Shown in pieces: positions 54,989 through 64,000 of a stretch of 64,000 nt of DNA. The position numbers were made by a program, and so were the translations under genes. Source of the stretch: Proteus vulgaris. GTDB taxonomy: Bacteria > Pseudomonadota > Gammaproteobacteria > Enterobacterales > Enterobacteriaceae. The notes beneath the pieces were generated by a model. The model did not search any database. It was not told the origin of the DNA and was given only the letters and a program-made list of their open reading frames with translations. The first letter of the stretch is position 1. Every line of letters starts with the position of its first letter. The stretch is from positions 62,001-126,000 of the forward strand of contig NZ_JAEHOQ010000003.1 of assembly GCF_016239305.1 (NCBI RefSeq), written 5' to 3'.

Positions 54989-56209
54989 ATGACAGAACAT
55001 TTACCAATGCCACAATTCGGCCCACTTTCAGGGGTTCGTGTTGTGTTTTCAGGAATTGAAATTGCAGGGCCATTCGCAGGACAAATGTTTGCAGAATGGG
55101 GTGCTGAAGTGATTTGGATTGAAAACGTCGCATGGGCTGATACCATTCGCGTTCAACCTCACTACCCTCAACTTTCTCGCCGTAATCTTCATGCATTATC
55201 GTTAAATATCTTTAAAGACGAAGGTCGTGATGCATTTCTAAAATTAATGGAAACAACCGATATCTTTATCGAAGCCAGCAAAGGCCCAGCATTTGCACGC
55301 CGTGGTATTACTGATGAAGTATTGTGGGAACATAACCCTAAATTGGTTATTGCACATTTATCGGGTTTTGGTCAATACGGTGATCCGCAATACACCAACC
55401 TACCGGCTTATAACACTATCGCTCAGGCCTTTAGTGGTTACCTTATTCAAAATGGTGACAAAGATCAGCCAATGCCAGCCTTCCCTTATACCGCAGACTA
55501 TTTTTCAGGGATGACAGCAACAACTTCTGCGTTAGCTGCACTGTATAAAGTCCAACAAACAGGTAAAGGCGAAAGTATTGATATTGCAATGTATGAAGTG
55601 ATGTTGCGTATGGGGCAATACTTCATGATGGATTATTTCAATGGTGGCGAAATCTGCCCTCGAATGACCAAAGGAAAAGATCCGTACTACGCAGGCTGTG
55701 GGCTTTACCGTTGCCAAGATGGTTATATCGTGATGGAAGTTGTCGGCATCACTCAAATTGAAGAAATTTTCAAAGATATCGGCCTTGCTCATCTACTTGG
55801 TACACCTGAAGTGCCAGAAGGCACTCAACTTATTCACCGTATTAATTGCCCTCATGGTCAATTATTTGAAGACAAGTTAGATGAATGGTTAGCAAAACAA
55901 CCGATCACTGACGTTCTTAAACGACTTTCAGAGCTCAATATTGCTAGTGCCAAAGTGCTGACTATTCCTGAACTTGAAGACAATCCGCAATATATTGCGC
56001 GTGAATCGATCACCGAATGGCAAACCATGAACGGCAAAACCTGTAAAGGGCCAAATGTGATGCCTAAATTTAAAAATAATCCGGGAAAAATCTGGCGCGG
56101 AATGCCATCTCACGGCATGGACACTGACGCGATTTTGAAAAATATCGGTTATAGCGATGAACAAATCAGGGGGCTAGTCGATAAGGGGCTGGCTAAAATC
56201 GAAAAGTAA
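54989..56209 (+). CDS. caiB: L-carnitine CoA-transferase CaiB
   Basis: 406 residues, class III CoA transferase, collinear with E. coli CaiB (405). The start at 54989 ([15 protein letters not shown]) follows GAGGTGAC; the open frame extends to 54950 but without support. The catalytic aspartate region [10 protein letters not shown] is intact. It moves CoA between gamma-butyrobetainyl-CoA or crotonobetainyl-CoA and L-carnitine. Confidence 0.97.
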   Translation: MTEHLPMPQFGPLSGVRVVFSGIEIAGPFAGQMFAEWGAEVIWIENVAWADTIRVQPHYPQLSRRNLHALSLNIFKDEGRDAFLKLMETTDIFIEASKGPAFARRGITDEVLWEHNPKLVIAHLSGFGQYGDPQYTNLPAYNTIAQAFSGYLIQNGDKDQPMPAFPYTADYFSGMTATTSALAALYKVQQTGKGESIDIAMYEVMLRMGQYFMMDYFNGGEICPRMTKGKDPYYAGCGLYRCQDGYIVMEVVGITQIEEIFKDIGLAHLLGTPEVPEGTQLIHRINCPHGQLFEDKLDEWLAKQPITDVLKRLSELNIASAKVLTIPELEDNPQYIARESITEWQTMNGKTCKGPNVMPKFKNNPGKIWRGMPSHGMDTDAILKNIGYSDEQIRGLVDKGLAKIEK

Positions 56210-56283
56210 TACCGTTGAACTCAGATAGCACAAAGGCATAAAGCGCATCTGAGCTCACGGCAAAAGAATAGGGTAACAGTTTA

Positions 56284-57840
56284 ATGGATGTGATTGGCAA
56301 ACAAAACTTACGTCAAATGTGGGATGATTTGGCAGAGGTTTATGGCACAAAAACAGCGCTAATTTTTGGATCCGCACAAGGACAAGAGAGACAATTTAGC
56401 TACAGTGACTTAAATGAAGAGATCAACAGAACCGCAAATCTTTTCCATGCTGGTGGCATAAAAAAAGGCGACCATGTTGCCTTACATCTTGATAACTGCC
56501 CTGAATTTTTCTTTTGCTGGTTTGGGCTGGCAAAAATAGGTGCTGTCATGGTGCCCATTAATGCGCGTTTTATGCATGAAGAAAGTGCATGGATTATCAA
56601 TCACTGCCAAGCCCATTACGTGGTAACACGCGATAATTTCTATTCTATTTACCAACCTATGTTACAGGATGAACAAAACCCTTTAACCCAGCTGTTTTTA
56701 ATAACAGAAAACAGCCTTCCTACTGAAAAAGGGGTTATTGACTTTCTAAAAGAGAAAGCCAAGCATCCTGTTACACTTAATCATCACACCCCATTAAGTG
56801 TGGATGATACAGCTGAAATTCTTTTTACCTCAGGTACAACCTCTCAACCCAAAGGCGTTGTTATTACACACTATAACTTACGCTTTGCGGGTTATTACTC
56901 ATCATGGCAAAACGCATTACGTGAAGACGATGTTTATCTCACTGTTATGCCTGCCTTTCATATTGATTGCCAATGCACCGCATCTCTCGCGGCATTTTCT
57001 GTAGGCGCGACGTTTGTCCTACTTGAAAAATACAGTGCCAGAGCCTTTTGGAAACAAATTCTTAAGTATCAAGCGACAGTGACGGAATGTATTCCCATGA
57101 TGATGAGAACCTTAATGGCACAACCGGTTTCATCCGAAGAAAAGCAACACAAATTACGCGAAGTGATGTTCTACCTCAATCTCGCAAATGAAGAAAAAGA
57201 CGCCTTTATTGAGCGCTTTAACGTGCGATTGCTCACCTCTTATGGCATGACTGAAACTATAGTTGGTTTAATTGGTGACAGACCCGGTGATAAACGCCGT
57301 TGGCCATCAATTGGCAGACCAGGTTTTTGTTATCAAGCTCAAATCAGAGATAAACAAAACCACGAAGTGCCTGATGGCGTTGTGGGTGAAATCTGCGTAA
57401 AAGGCGAGCCTGGAAAAACCTTATTCAAAGAGTATTACAACCGACCCGATGCAACAGCAAAAGCACTAGAGCCAGAAGGTTGGTTACATACCGGTGATTA
57501 TGGTTATCGTGATGATGAAGGCTTTTTCTATTTCGTTGATCGCAGTTGCAATATGATCAAACGCGGTGGTGAAAATGTCTCTTGCGTTGAGATTGAAAAT
57601 ATCATTTCTTCACATCCTAAAGTTCAAGATGTCGCCGTAATTGGGGTTCCTGACAACATTCGTGATGAAGCAATTAAAGCCTTTGTGGTACTGGTTGAGA
57701 ATGAAACTTTGAGCGAAGAAGAGTTCTTCCATTTCTGTGAGCAAAATATGGCGAAGTTTAAAGTTCCTAGCGCAGTTGAATTTAGAGAGGGCTTACCACG
57801 TAATTGCTCCGGAAAAGTGATTAAAAAGCATTTGAAATAA
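56284..57840 (+). CDS. caiC: Crotonobetaine/carnitine-CoA ligase CaiC
   Basis: 518 residues, AMP-forming ligase close to E. coli CaiC (517). P-loop [48 protein letters not shown] and the C-terminal lysine in [13 protein letters not shown] are all present. It primes the cycle by making the first betainyl-CoA from ATP. It follows caiB after 74 bases. Confidence 0.97.
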   Translation: MDVIGKQNLRQMWDDLAEVYGTKTALIFGSAQGQERQFSYSDLNEEINRTANLFHAGGIKKGDHVALHLDNCPEFFFCWFGLAKIGAVMVPINARFMHEESAWIINHCQAHYVVTRDNFYSIYQPMLQDEQNPLTQLFLITENSLPTEKGVIDFLKEKAKHPVTLNHHTPLSVDDTAEILFTSGTTSQPKGVVITHYNLRFAGYYSSWQNALREDDVYLTVMPAFHIDCQCTASLAAFSVGATFVLLEKYSARAFWKQILKYQATVTECIPMMMRTLMAQPVSSEEKQHKLREVMFYLNLANEEKDAFIERFNVRLLTSYGMTETIVGLIGDRPGDKRRWPSIGRPGFCYQAQIRDKQNHEVPDGVVGEICVKGEPGKTLFKEYYNRPDATAKALEPEGWLHTGDYGYRDDEGFFYFVDRSCNMIKRGGENVSCVEIENIISSHPKVQDVAVIGVPDNIRDEAIKAFVVLVENETLSEEEFFHFCEQNMAKFKVPSAVEFREGLPRNCSGKVIKKHLK

Positions 57841-57916
57841 GGCATAGGTGGGTTCAACCACAACTTAATAACCTCAATCATAAATGCTTATTTTTGATGA
57901 TGAAAAGGAATACAAC

Positions 57917-58702
57917 ATGAGCCAATCATTACACCTAACAACTCGTGGTTCAATACTTGAAATTGTATTAGATAGACCAAAAGCCAATGCGATTGATGCG
58001 AAAACCAGCCATGAAATGGGGGAGGTTTTTCTACGTTTTCGAGATGATCCCAACTTACGTGTCGCAATTATTACGGGTGCAGGCGAACGCTTTTTCTCAG
58101 CGGGATGGGATTTAAAAGCAGCTGCTGAAGGTGAAGCCCCTGATGCTGATTTTGGTGCGGGTGGTTTTGCCGGTTTAACCGAACTTTTTAATCTAGATAA
58201 ACCTGTCATTGCAGCGGTTAACGGCTATGCTTTTGGTGGTGGATTTGAATTAGCACTCGCTGCCGACATGATGGTGTGCTCAGACAACGCTTCTTTTGCG
58301 TTACCTGAAGCACAATTAGGTATTGTGCCAGATAGTGGTGGCGTATTGCGTTTACCTAAACGTTTACCCCCGGCTATCGTCAATGAAATGCTAATGACCG
58401 GCCGTCGCATGAATGCAGACGAAGCACTACGTTGGGGAATTGCAAACCGCGTTGTCAGTTCCTCTGAATTAATGGATAGCGCTCGTGAACTTGCAGACCA
58501 AATCGCCAATAGCGCCCCACTAGCTGTTGCGGCGTTAAAAGAGATTTATCGTGCCACTAGCGAACTTTCTATTGAAGAAGGTTACAAATTAATGCGCAGT
58601 GGTGTATTAAAACATTATCCAAGCGTTCTCCATTCAGAAGATGCCACAGAAGGGCCACTTGCCTTTGCTGAAAAACGCGCACCTGAATGGAAAGGACGGT
58701 AA
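57917..58702 (+). CDS. caiD: Crotonobetainyl-CoA hydratase CaiD
   Basis: 261 residues, enoyl-CoA hydratase/isomerase family, same length as E. coli CaiD. The start at 57917 ([16 protein letters not shown]) is chosen over an upstream ATG at 57884 on family comparison. The oxyanion-hole regions [16 protein letters not shown] and [18 protein letters not shown] and the [14 protein letters not shown] segment are intact. It converts L-carnitinyl-CoA and crotonobetainyl-CoA reversibly by loss or gain of water. Confidence 0.97.
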   Translation: MSQSLHLTTRGSILEIVLDRPKANAIDAKTSHEMGEVFLRFRDDPNLRVAIITGAGERFFSAGWDLKAAAEGEAPDADFGAGGFAGLTELFNLDKPVIAAVNGYAFGGGFELALAADMMVCSDNASFALPEAQLGIVPDSGGVLRLPKRLPPAIVNEMLMTGRRMNADEALRWGIANRVVSSSELMDSARELADQIANSAPLAVAALKEIYRATSELSIEEGYKLMRSGVLKHYPSVLHSEDATEGPLAFAEKRAPEWKGR

Positions 58703-58741
58703 TTATCTAGTGCTTTGATAATACAACAAAGAGGAAAACGG

Positions 58742-59335
58742 ATGAGTATCTACGCGTTTGAAGGCCTTGTTCCTGTGGTACACCCAACGGCCTATATTCA
58801 CCCATCTGCGGTATTAATTGGTGATGTGATTATTGGTGCTGGTGTTTATATCGGCCCTTTAGCTTCATTAAGAGGAGATTATGGACGCTTAATTGTTGAA
58901 GCAGGCGCTAACCTTCAAGACGGTTGCATCATGCACGGTTATACCGATATGGATACTATCGTAAGAGAAAATGGACATATTGGACACGGTGCCATTCTTC
59001 ATAGTTGTATTATCGGACGTGACAGCTTAGTCGGTATGAACAGCGTAATTATGGACGGTGCAGTGATTGGTGAAGAAAGCATTGTAGCAGCAATGAGCTT
59101 TGTAAAAGCGGGTTTTCAAGGACAACCTCGCCAAATGTTAATTGGCAGTCCTGCCAAACATTTCCGTGATATTACCGAACAAGATATGGAATGGAAACGG
59201 ATGAACACTCGTGAATATCAAGACTTAGCAGTACGCTGTCGCCAAAGCTTAGTCGAAACCACACCGTTAACAGCACCAGAGCCTAATCGCCCACGTTTAC
59301 GAGGCACAACAGAGGTAAAACCGAAAGGCCAGTAA
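58742..59335 (+). CDS. caiE: Carnitine operon protein CaiE
   Basis: 197 residues (E. coli 196), starting at 58742 after a GAGG site. A left-handed beta-helix of hexapeptide repeats ([20 protein letters not shown] and similar), related to gamma-class carbonic anhydrases; histidines in the [10 protein letters not shown] stretch may bind zinc. Exact role unknown; in E. coli it is thought to increase activity of CaiB and CaiD. Last gene of the cai operon. Confidence 0.96.
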   Translation: MSIYAFEGLVPVVHPTAYIHPSAVLIGDVIIGAGVYIGPLASLRGDYGRLIVEAGANLQDGCIMHGYTDMDTIVRENGHIGHGAILHSCIIGRDSLVGMNSVIMDGAVIGEESIVAAMSFVKAGFQGQPRQMLIGSPAKHFRDITEQDMEWKRMNTREYQDLAVRCRQSLVETTPLTAPEPNRPRLRGTTEVKPKGQ

Positions 59336-59342
59336 CAAACAG

Positions 59343-59367
59343 CGACAGGCGTTATGCGCGCCTGTCG
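59343..59367. terminator. Hairpin between convergent caiE and caiF
   Basis: Perfect 9-bp GC-rich stem CGACAGGCG/CGCCTGTCG (59343-59351 and 59359-59367, loop TTATGCG). It has only a weak T-rich tail, but its position ten bases after the caiE stop suggests it ends the cai transcript and perhaps the caiF transcript as well. Confidence 0.7.
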
Positions 59368-59402
59368 TCATTATTCTGTAGCCTACCACTTAATAAGTCA
59401 CA

Positions 59403-59795
59403 TTAGCGTCGTTGTGATTTTGATAACATCCATTGCCATTTTTGCTCATGGTTTAACCCATGAGGGATCATGGCGGCTAATTTCTCAGGAGAACTTTGAC
59501 TACTTTTACCCTGAATGTGGCCTTTTAAGCGTGAATAGAGTTGAGGATCGATATGACTCACTTTGATCATTCGTTGGCATTGACATCCTCTGCCTTCAAG
59601 CTGATTAGGGACACTTTTCGTTTCACATTCAATTTCTTTTACATCAGAAAGAATATAAGAAACGATATTAATCGCATTACATTGAGGAATATCGAATTTT
59701 GTTGCAATTTCTTTCGCACTTACCCAACGTTCTTGCGCTTGAACCCAGTCAGCAATTGATAGATAAAGTGGCTTATTCATGTATTCTTCGCACAT
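59403..59795 (-). CDS. caiF: Carnitine operon activator CaiF
   Basis: 130 residues (E. coli CaiF 131). N-terminal MCEEYMNKPLYLSIADW and a helix-turn-helix-like region (KEIATKFDIPQCNAINIVSYIL). The cysteine-containing LEGRGCQCQRMIKV and the C-terminal HEQKWQWMLSKSQRR are the family marks. In E. coli CaiF activates cai and fix anaerobically in the presence of carnitine or crotonobetaine. It likely binds the three palindromes at 51754-51904. Confidence 0.97.
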   Translation of the reverse strand: MCEEYMNKPLYLSIADWVQAQERWVSAKEIATKFDIPQCNAINIVSYILSDVKEIECETKSVPNQLEGRGCQCQRMIKVSHIDPQLYSRLKGHIQGKSSQSSPEKLAAMIPHGLNHEQKWQWMLSKSQRR

Positions 59796-60362
59796 ATTTA
59801 CTCCAGTATCACAAGTAAAATTTTATTTATCGCTAAATAAAGATAATAACTGTATATGTTAATTATCATTGCACCGCGGAGTATCGGTTTTCCCTGTTAA
59901 TCTGGTAAGTTAACAACCTCATTAATATAATATTTAGTTTATCTTTAACAACCAAACTTTTTAATTAACACGCTTGTCACAATTTATTATTTTGTTATTA
60001 AAGCAAAAGCAATAACAATTAAACCGAGTAAAAACAAAAAATTAATTAAATATTAAAATATAAAATAGATTTTAGAGAAAAATAACAATGCATTGATAAA
60101 TAAACTATTTTTAACAACAAAAAATAGATAGATTATATTAATAATCCATTTATAGACTAAGATTATAATAATAGATCTAAATTTAGATTGCCAGAAAGGT
60201 GGCTTATTATTAGATATAAATCAATATTCGTTTATTTTAAGCTATCCTAATCTAGTTATTAATACATTAATAAAAGTGAAGTTTAATATCTTTAATATCC
60301 CAAAATTGATAAGTTAAGTGCTATATAGCACTATAGCACTTAGTCTCATATTATTAATTTAA
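59796..60362. other. AT-rich region upstream of caiF
   Basis: 567 bases without genes. It must carry the caiF promoter. A half CRP site (TTGTGACAAG on the minus strand, near 59967-59976) is visible; no full palindrome. An 11-bp inverted repeat TAAGTGCTATA/TATAGCACTTA at 60315-60342 lies just beyond the fsa stop and may end that transcript although it lacks a T-run. Confidence 0.5.
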
Positions 60363-61025
60363 TTATAAAAAACGACGATCAAATGCTGTTTGCCAATCAT
60401 CTGCAAATCTATTTACTGCATCATCCACCACTGGTGAACGAATAATTGAGTAAGCAAGTTCAATCGGTAATGTCACCGAAGAAGCCCCCGCTAATAAACA
60501 ATCAACAACCTGACGGGGTGTTTTAAAACTCGCGGCAAGGATTTTTGTCGGTAAATTATGCATAGTAATTAGGGTTTGTAACTCTTTTACCACTCTTACC
60601 CCATCAGAGCCTTGTCTATCCATTCGATGAACATAAGGGGCAATATAATCGGCTCCTGCTAATGCCGCCATTAACCCTTGTGAGACACTGTAAATTGCGG
60701 TACCTAATACCAGCATGTTTTTTTGTTTTAATTGTTTAATCGCGACAAGCCCTGCTTCAGTAACTGGGATTTTAATCACGGTATTATCCGCGATATTGCC
60801 AATACGTAGTGCTTCTTCAATCATGGTATCGACATCACTGGCAATGACCTGTGCAAATACCCGACCTTTGCCACCCATTGCTGCTTTTAATTCAGGTAAC
60901 AGCGTTTCAATATCTTGTGCCGATTTAGCAATAATAGACGGATTGGTAGTGACACCTGCAATAGGAAGAACTTGAGAGAGTTTTCTGACTTCTTCGATAT
61001 CCGCTGTATCTAAATAGATTTCCAT
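60363..61025 (-). CDS. fsa: Fructose-6-phosphate aldolase (transaldolase-like)
   Basis: 220 residues, exactly the length of E. coli FsaA/FsaB, and the same layout: MEIYLDTADIEEVRKLSQVLPI, VTTNPSIIAKS, Schiff-base lysine K85 in NTVIKIPVTEAG, and LAASFKTPRQVVDCLLAG. It cleaves fructose-6-phosphate to dihydroxyacetone and glyceraldehyde-3-phosphate, or runs in reverse on related sugars. It is a single gene with no sugar-uptake genes beside it. Confidence 0.95.
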   Translation of the reverse strand: MEIYLDTADIEEVRKLSQVLPIAGVTTNPSIIAKSAQDIETLLPELKAAMGGKGRVFAQVIASDVDTMIEEALRIGNIADNTVIKIPVTEAGLVAIKQLKQKNMLVLGTAIYSVSQGLMAALAGADYIAPYVHRMDRQGSDGVRVVKELQTLITMHNLPTKILAASFKTPRQVVDCLLAGASSVTLPIELAYSIIRSPVVDDAVNRFADDWQTAFDRRFL

Positions 61026-61118
61026 AATCGCGCCTCAATAATGTGGGTTTTAAGCTAAATAATTATAGGTATAACGTAGAAAGTAGCATTGTGCGCGATG
61101 GATTTCTAGTCGATTCAA

Positions 61119-61148
61119 TGAAAATAGCGCCCATACAAAGGCGCTATT
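61119..61148 (-). terminator. Intrinsic terminator downstream of the LPMO gene
   Basis: Stem AATAGCGCC/GGCGCTATT (61123-61131 and 61140-61148), followed on the minus strand by TTTTCATTG. It lies between the LPMO stop (61315) and the fsa start. The rest of 61149-61314 shows nothing notable. Confidence 0.7.
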
Positions 61149-61314
61149 GATTAAATTTCAATAATAAATGGCGATTAATTTCATTTAACAACTAAACAAT
61201 TATCAATCTAAATTTATATTTAAATTTCAGAGGTAAAACCTATTTATATTTAAAACAGAATAATATATAACCAACATAATTATTAATATTAAAAAATGAT
61301 TTTAATTGAATTGA

Positions 61315-61926
61315 TTATTTTTTAAATTCCGCATCAATGACTTGATAAAAGGCATTACCCGTATCCGCAATATCCCAAACGCCTAAAATAATTTGATAAC
61401 CTGAACGCTCTGGTATATTACAATTTATCTCTACGGTTTCTGTTGGTATTTTGCCATTATCATCTTGTTGGCAGAATGGCGTTAAATCAAAGTCAGCACG
61501 GGTCAGCGGTTTATTCACATCCCACCCTGGTTTGGTAATAAAGAATCGCCATGATGCAGTGCTATGCTTTGCAGTTAATGTCCACTTAAAGGTATTTTCT
61601 CCACTTTTCATTGCTACTTTATGCCAGCGATCAGCACTTTGTGCATTTAAAGCAGAAAAAACGTCTTTTCCACCACTAGCAATTTGACCATCAGCAGGTC
61701 CATCTTTAGGAAAGCCTTTAAGCCCTTCAATTGATTGAGGTTCATACTGTATTTGACCACAATCTTTATTTAAATTTTTCCCTGTTGATGAACAAAGGAA
61801 AGCTCTACTGGGGGGGACATCAATATATCCATGTTTTAATGTCACATCAGCTGATGCTGTTGAAATAAAACCTGCTGATGATAGTAATAATGTTGCAGTA
61901 AATACCATAAGTTTATTTTTTTTCAT
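61315..61926 (-). CDS. AA10 lytic polysaccharide monooxygenase / chitin-binding protein
   Basis: 203 residues, a single AA10 domain closely like Serratia CBP21 (SPPSRA-type N-terminus, CGQIQYEPQSIEGLKGFP, PADGQIASGGKDVF, KWTLTAKHSTASWRFFITKPGWD, FDLTPFC, VWDIADTGNAFYQVID). Sec signal peptide residues 1-26 ending STASA. Copper ligands are expected at H32 (KHGYIDVPPSR) and H121, with F193 axial. Normally the first histidine is the N-terminal residue after signal cleavage; here five residues (DVTLK) lie between the ASA cleavage site and H32. Oxidative chitin cleavage or host-surface adhesion is the expected role. Confidence 0.9.
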   Translation of the reverse strand: MKKNKLMVFTATLLLSSAGFISTASADVTLKHGYIDVPPSRAFLCSSTGKNLNKDCGQIQYEPQSIEGLKGFPKDGPADGQIASGGKDVFSALNAQSADRWHKVAMKSGENTFKWTLTAKHSTASWRFFITKPGWDVNKPLTRADFDLTPFCQQDDNGKIPTETVEINCNIPERSGYQIILGVWDIADTGNAFYQVIDAEFKK

Positions 61927-62325
61927 AATGAAACCTCAATAATTATTAAAAACTTTTAAAGTATAATGATTGTGTTAATCACATTAGATATTAGTCAAAA
62001 AAAGATAATTAAATATGTGTTTATTAATATTTGTGAGCAATATCGCTATTTAATTTAATATTAAAATGGAACTAAAACGGCTATTTAATATTTGTTAGAT
62101 ATACAATTTATTATGGAAACAAAAACAAGTCCTTAAAATAAAATCTAAAATAAATAAGTATTCAACTGTATTTTGACTATTAGAATTTATTAACCTTCAT
62201 TATTAAAGTAATTTTTAATGAGTGTTTATTGAGAATAGTAATCACACTTAAGTTAAATGTTATATATAAACAAGTATCATTATAACAAAGGGATATCCAG
62301 TGGTTTTCCCTATATATAATGATAT
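61927..62325. other. Gene-free region between the Rhs toxin and LPMO genes
   Basis: About 400 bases of AT-rich DNA. I looked on both strands for an immunity gene to the ADP-ribosyltransferase toxin; no frame longer than a few dozen codons with a ribosome-binding site is present. The LPMO promoter should be in here. Confidence 0.6.
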
Positions 62326-62363
62326 AAAAGTAGCCATTATAATAATTAATATGGGCTACTTTT
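62326..62363. terminator. Terminator of the Rhs toxin gene
   Basis: Stem AAAAGTAGCC/GGCTACTTTT (62326-62335 and 62354-62363), 12 bases after the toxin stop. The A/T ends of the stem give a T-run on either strand. Confidence 0.8.
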
Positions 62364-62374
62364 ACTTAATCACA

Positions 62375-64000
62375 TTATCTTTTATAAAGACTTATTGCAT
62401 TTTTGACTTTATTTTCTAATTCTTTTGCATAAATATAAGATACACCTCGCTTAACTTCGAGTTTAGAAATTTGAAACTGTGTTTTTGGTAGCATCAAAAC
62501 TTCTTTTTCAGTGTCTGCAAACTCAGAAAGTTCTTTGCTATCAATTAGTTTCCCTCGTTGTACTTCTAATGACATAATATATCGGATGTCATTTATACCA
62601 GCACTCGCTGAACTAGCAAATTTTTCTGAAGCAGCTTTATCTAATGATGTTGATAAAAAAGCAGGCTCATAAATAACATCATTCACTTTTAACCCTGCAT
62701 TTAACGCTTTATTCATTGCAGCACCGCGATAAACATATCCTGAATAGTTAGGTAATATATTTAAAGCATCAATAACTTCATTAATTGAATTCTTGATATT
62801 ACTTGCCATTTTATTTATTCTTAATTTTTCATTATATAATCGATACTTACCACCAGTGTAACGCCGAATCGCCGCTTTATGTGCATCTGTTAATGTATTT
62901 TCACTTTTATTATCAATATTTATTGGTTTTGGTATTGTTTCACTATCTACTGAATTTAATGTTTTTTGCAATGGTAATGAAGCAGAGGCTACCATACCAA
63001 TATCTAAATTCTGTACTTTATTTTCTAGCAAACTTACATCTGATACTATTTTTGATGAACTAACCGCATTTACCTTTGTTTTTTCCTCGATAGAAGGCTT
63101 AGGTTTAAGCTTAACTGGAATTGGAGAATTATTCTCATTACTAGAACTAGCTTGGTTAAACATCGCAAAATTATTCATATTGAGTTTATTAGGCATTCGT
63201 CCATCAGGATCGTGCAAAGTCACCGGGTTATTACGCACCATGCGATATAAATTAAGTCCATCTACCGTACCGGCGGGATCAGCACTTAACCAACGACCAA
63301 TCCACGGCTGATAATAACGGTAGCCGTAATAATAAAGTCCAGTAGAATCTTTCTCTTTTCCTGAATAACGGATCGTTTTGTAATCTGCTTCTACCGCATT
63401 TTCGCTAGACCAAATTGCAGTGCCTCCATAAGGGTAATACTCTTCATAACTGACTAATTGCCCTTTACCATCGGTTTCTAATCCGCTATTACCAATACCG
63501 TCATCATAGCTATAGCGCAGTGAGTTATTTTCAATGCCTTGCGGTGAGCCAATTTCCCAACATAATGCTCTGACTTTTGCACTGGTACCTACCTGAACTT
63601 GAACAACATCATATTTTTCTCTTGTCGGATATTCTCCAACTTCCCACACTTCGATATTGGATAAGTAATGAGTGGTGATTTTTTCTAACTTATCAGATGT
63701 ACCTTGTTTACGACCTCTTAATTTAGTGGCTCGTTGTCCCCCGCTATCATATTGATAAGTCTCACCTTCATAAATCATTCCATTTTCTATTCTATTCTTT
63801 GTGGCTTCCAATTCATTACGGTTATTCCAAAGTAGCGTATCGCCATTCAGTAGTTTGGTTAAATTACCACTCTCATCAAAATAGCTATCCACCTTGTGTG
63901 GATCTGCACATTGAGATTTCAATAAAGCACGATTGGTTTTATGAGAAACAACAATATCTTGAGTAAAACTTTGTTGTGCCGTCGGGGAGTTATGACGAAT
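62375..64000 (-). CDS. Rhs/TccC-type toxin with C-terminal ADP-ribosyltransferase domain (5' part outside window)
   Basis: 541 codons are visible; the frame is open to the right edge, so the TTG at 63922 is not the start. The first part has Rhs/YD repeats and the Rhs-associated core (YYGYRYYQPWIGRWLSADPA, GLNLYRMVRNNPVTLHDPDG, ending near 63200), with wording typical of TccC subunits of Tc toxins. The region after the core is variable: a polar linker and then a domain with the R-S-E pattern of ADP-ribosyltransferases: YVYRGAAM, FLSTS (62645-62653) and EKE (62501-62509). The core would encapsulate and release this domain. The target (in TccC3/TccC5, actin or Rho) cannot be told. Confidence 0.85.
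   Translation of the reverse strand: MRHNSPTAQQSFTQDIVVSHKTNRALLKSQCADPHKVDSYFDESGNLTKLLNGDTLLWNNRNELEATKNRIENGMIYEGETYQYDSGGQRATKLRGRKQGTSDKLEKITTHYLSNIEVWEVGEYPTREKYDVVQVQVGTSAKVRALCWEIGSPQGIENNSLRYSYDDGIGNSGLETDGKGQLVSYEEYYPYGGTAIWSSENAVEADYKTIRYSGKEKDSTGLYYYGYRYYQPWIGRWLSADPAGTVDGLNLYRMVRNNPVTLHDPDGRMPNKLNMNNFAMFNQASSSNENNSPIPVKLKPKPSIEEKTKVNAVSSSKIVSDVSLLENKVQNLDIGMVASASLPLQKTLNSVDSETIPKPINIDNKSENTLTDAHKAAIRRYTGGKYRLYNEKLRINKMASNIKNSINEVIDALNILPNYSGYVYRGAAMNKALNAGLKVNDVIYEPAFLSTSLDKAASEKFASSASAGINDIRYIMSLEVQRGKLIDSKELSEFADTEKEVLMLPKTQFQISKLEVKRGVSYIYAKELENKVKNAISLYKR

Overview
The window is AT-rich enterobacterial DNA, most likely from a Proteus species (Morganellaceae). The grounds are near-identity of CaiT, CaiB and YaaU to their E. 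coli counterparts, a CaiT N-terminus that matches what I remember of the Proteus mirabilis protein, the aspA-fxsA-groESL-yjeI-epmB-efp backbone order shared with E. coli, a hydrogenase-4 operon, and long AT-rich spacers. Species assignment is from memory, not from a search.

Layout. 1-5941 (minus): front half of the hydrogenase-4 (hyf) operon, hyfA to hyfF (hyfF runs off the left edge), with a sigma-54 type promoter at 6004-6019. 6264-7797 (minus): a pirin and an RpiB-type isomerase. 8528-20331: conserved backbone, with efp and its modifying enzyme epmB, an SDR-like protein, the yjeI lipoprotein, a CPA1 Na+/H+ antiporter, groESL with a clear sigma-32 promoter, fxsA, aspA, dcuA and yjdC, followed by tRNA-Phe at 20628-20703. 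20894-22138: a small frameshifted membrane-protein gene, a decayed fragment and a CPBP-type protease. 22442-30373: a three-gene operon of a YqiJ-like membrane/OB-fold protein, a long flotillin and a 1644-residue AAA+ ATPase.

31080-59795 holds two parallel anaerobic acyl-CoA reduction systems. The first (32188-44412, minus) is an 11-gene operon: acyl-CoA ligase, class III CoA transferase, ATP-dependent activator, two-subunit 2-hydroxyacyl-CoA dehydratase, GntP-family permease, acyl-CoA dehydrogenase and a complete FixABCX electron-transfer set. It resembles the clostridial had/fld pathways but is joined to a FixABCX module. The second is the classical carnitine system: fixABCX-yaaU (46857-51622, minus) divergent from caiTABCDE (52223-59335, plus), with its activator caiF at 59403-59795. 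The fix-cai spacer carries a striking array of seven CAATATTGAA half-sites with strictly alternating 36/23-bp spacing, forming three complete CaiF-type palindromes. Between the two systems lies a two-gene module (44912-46813) of an OLD-like ATPase and a TOPRIM/DUF4276-like protein, a candidate defence or toxin module.

60363-64000 (minus): fructose-6-phosphate aldolase, an AA10 lytic polysaccharide monooxygenase with an unusual N-terminus, and the C-terminal part of an Rhs/TccC-type toxin ending in an ADP-ribosyltransferase domain, with no recognisable immunity gene beside it.
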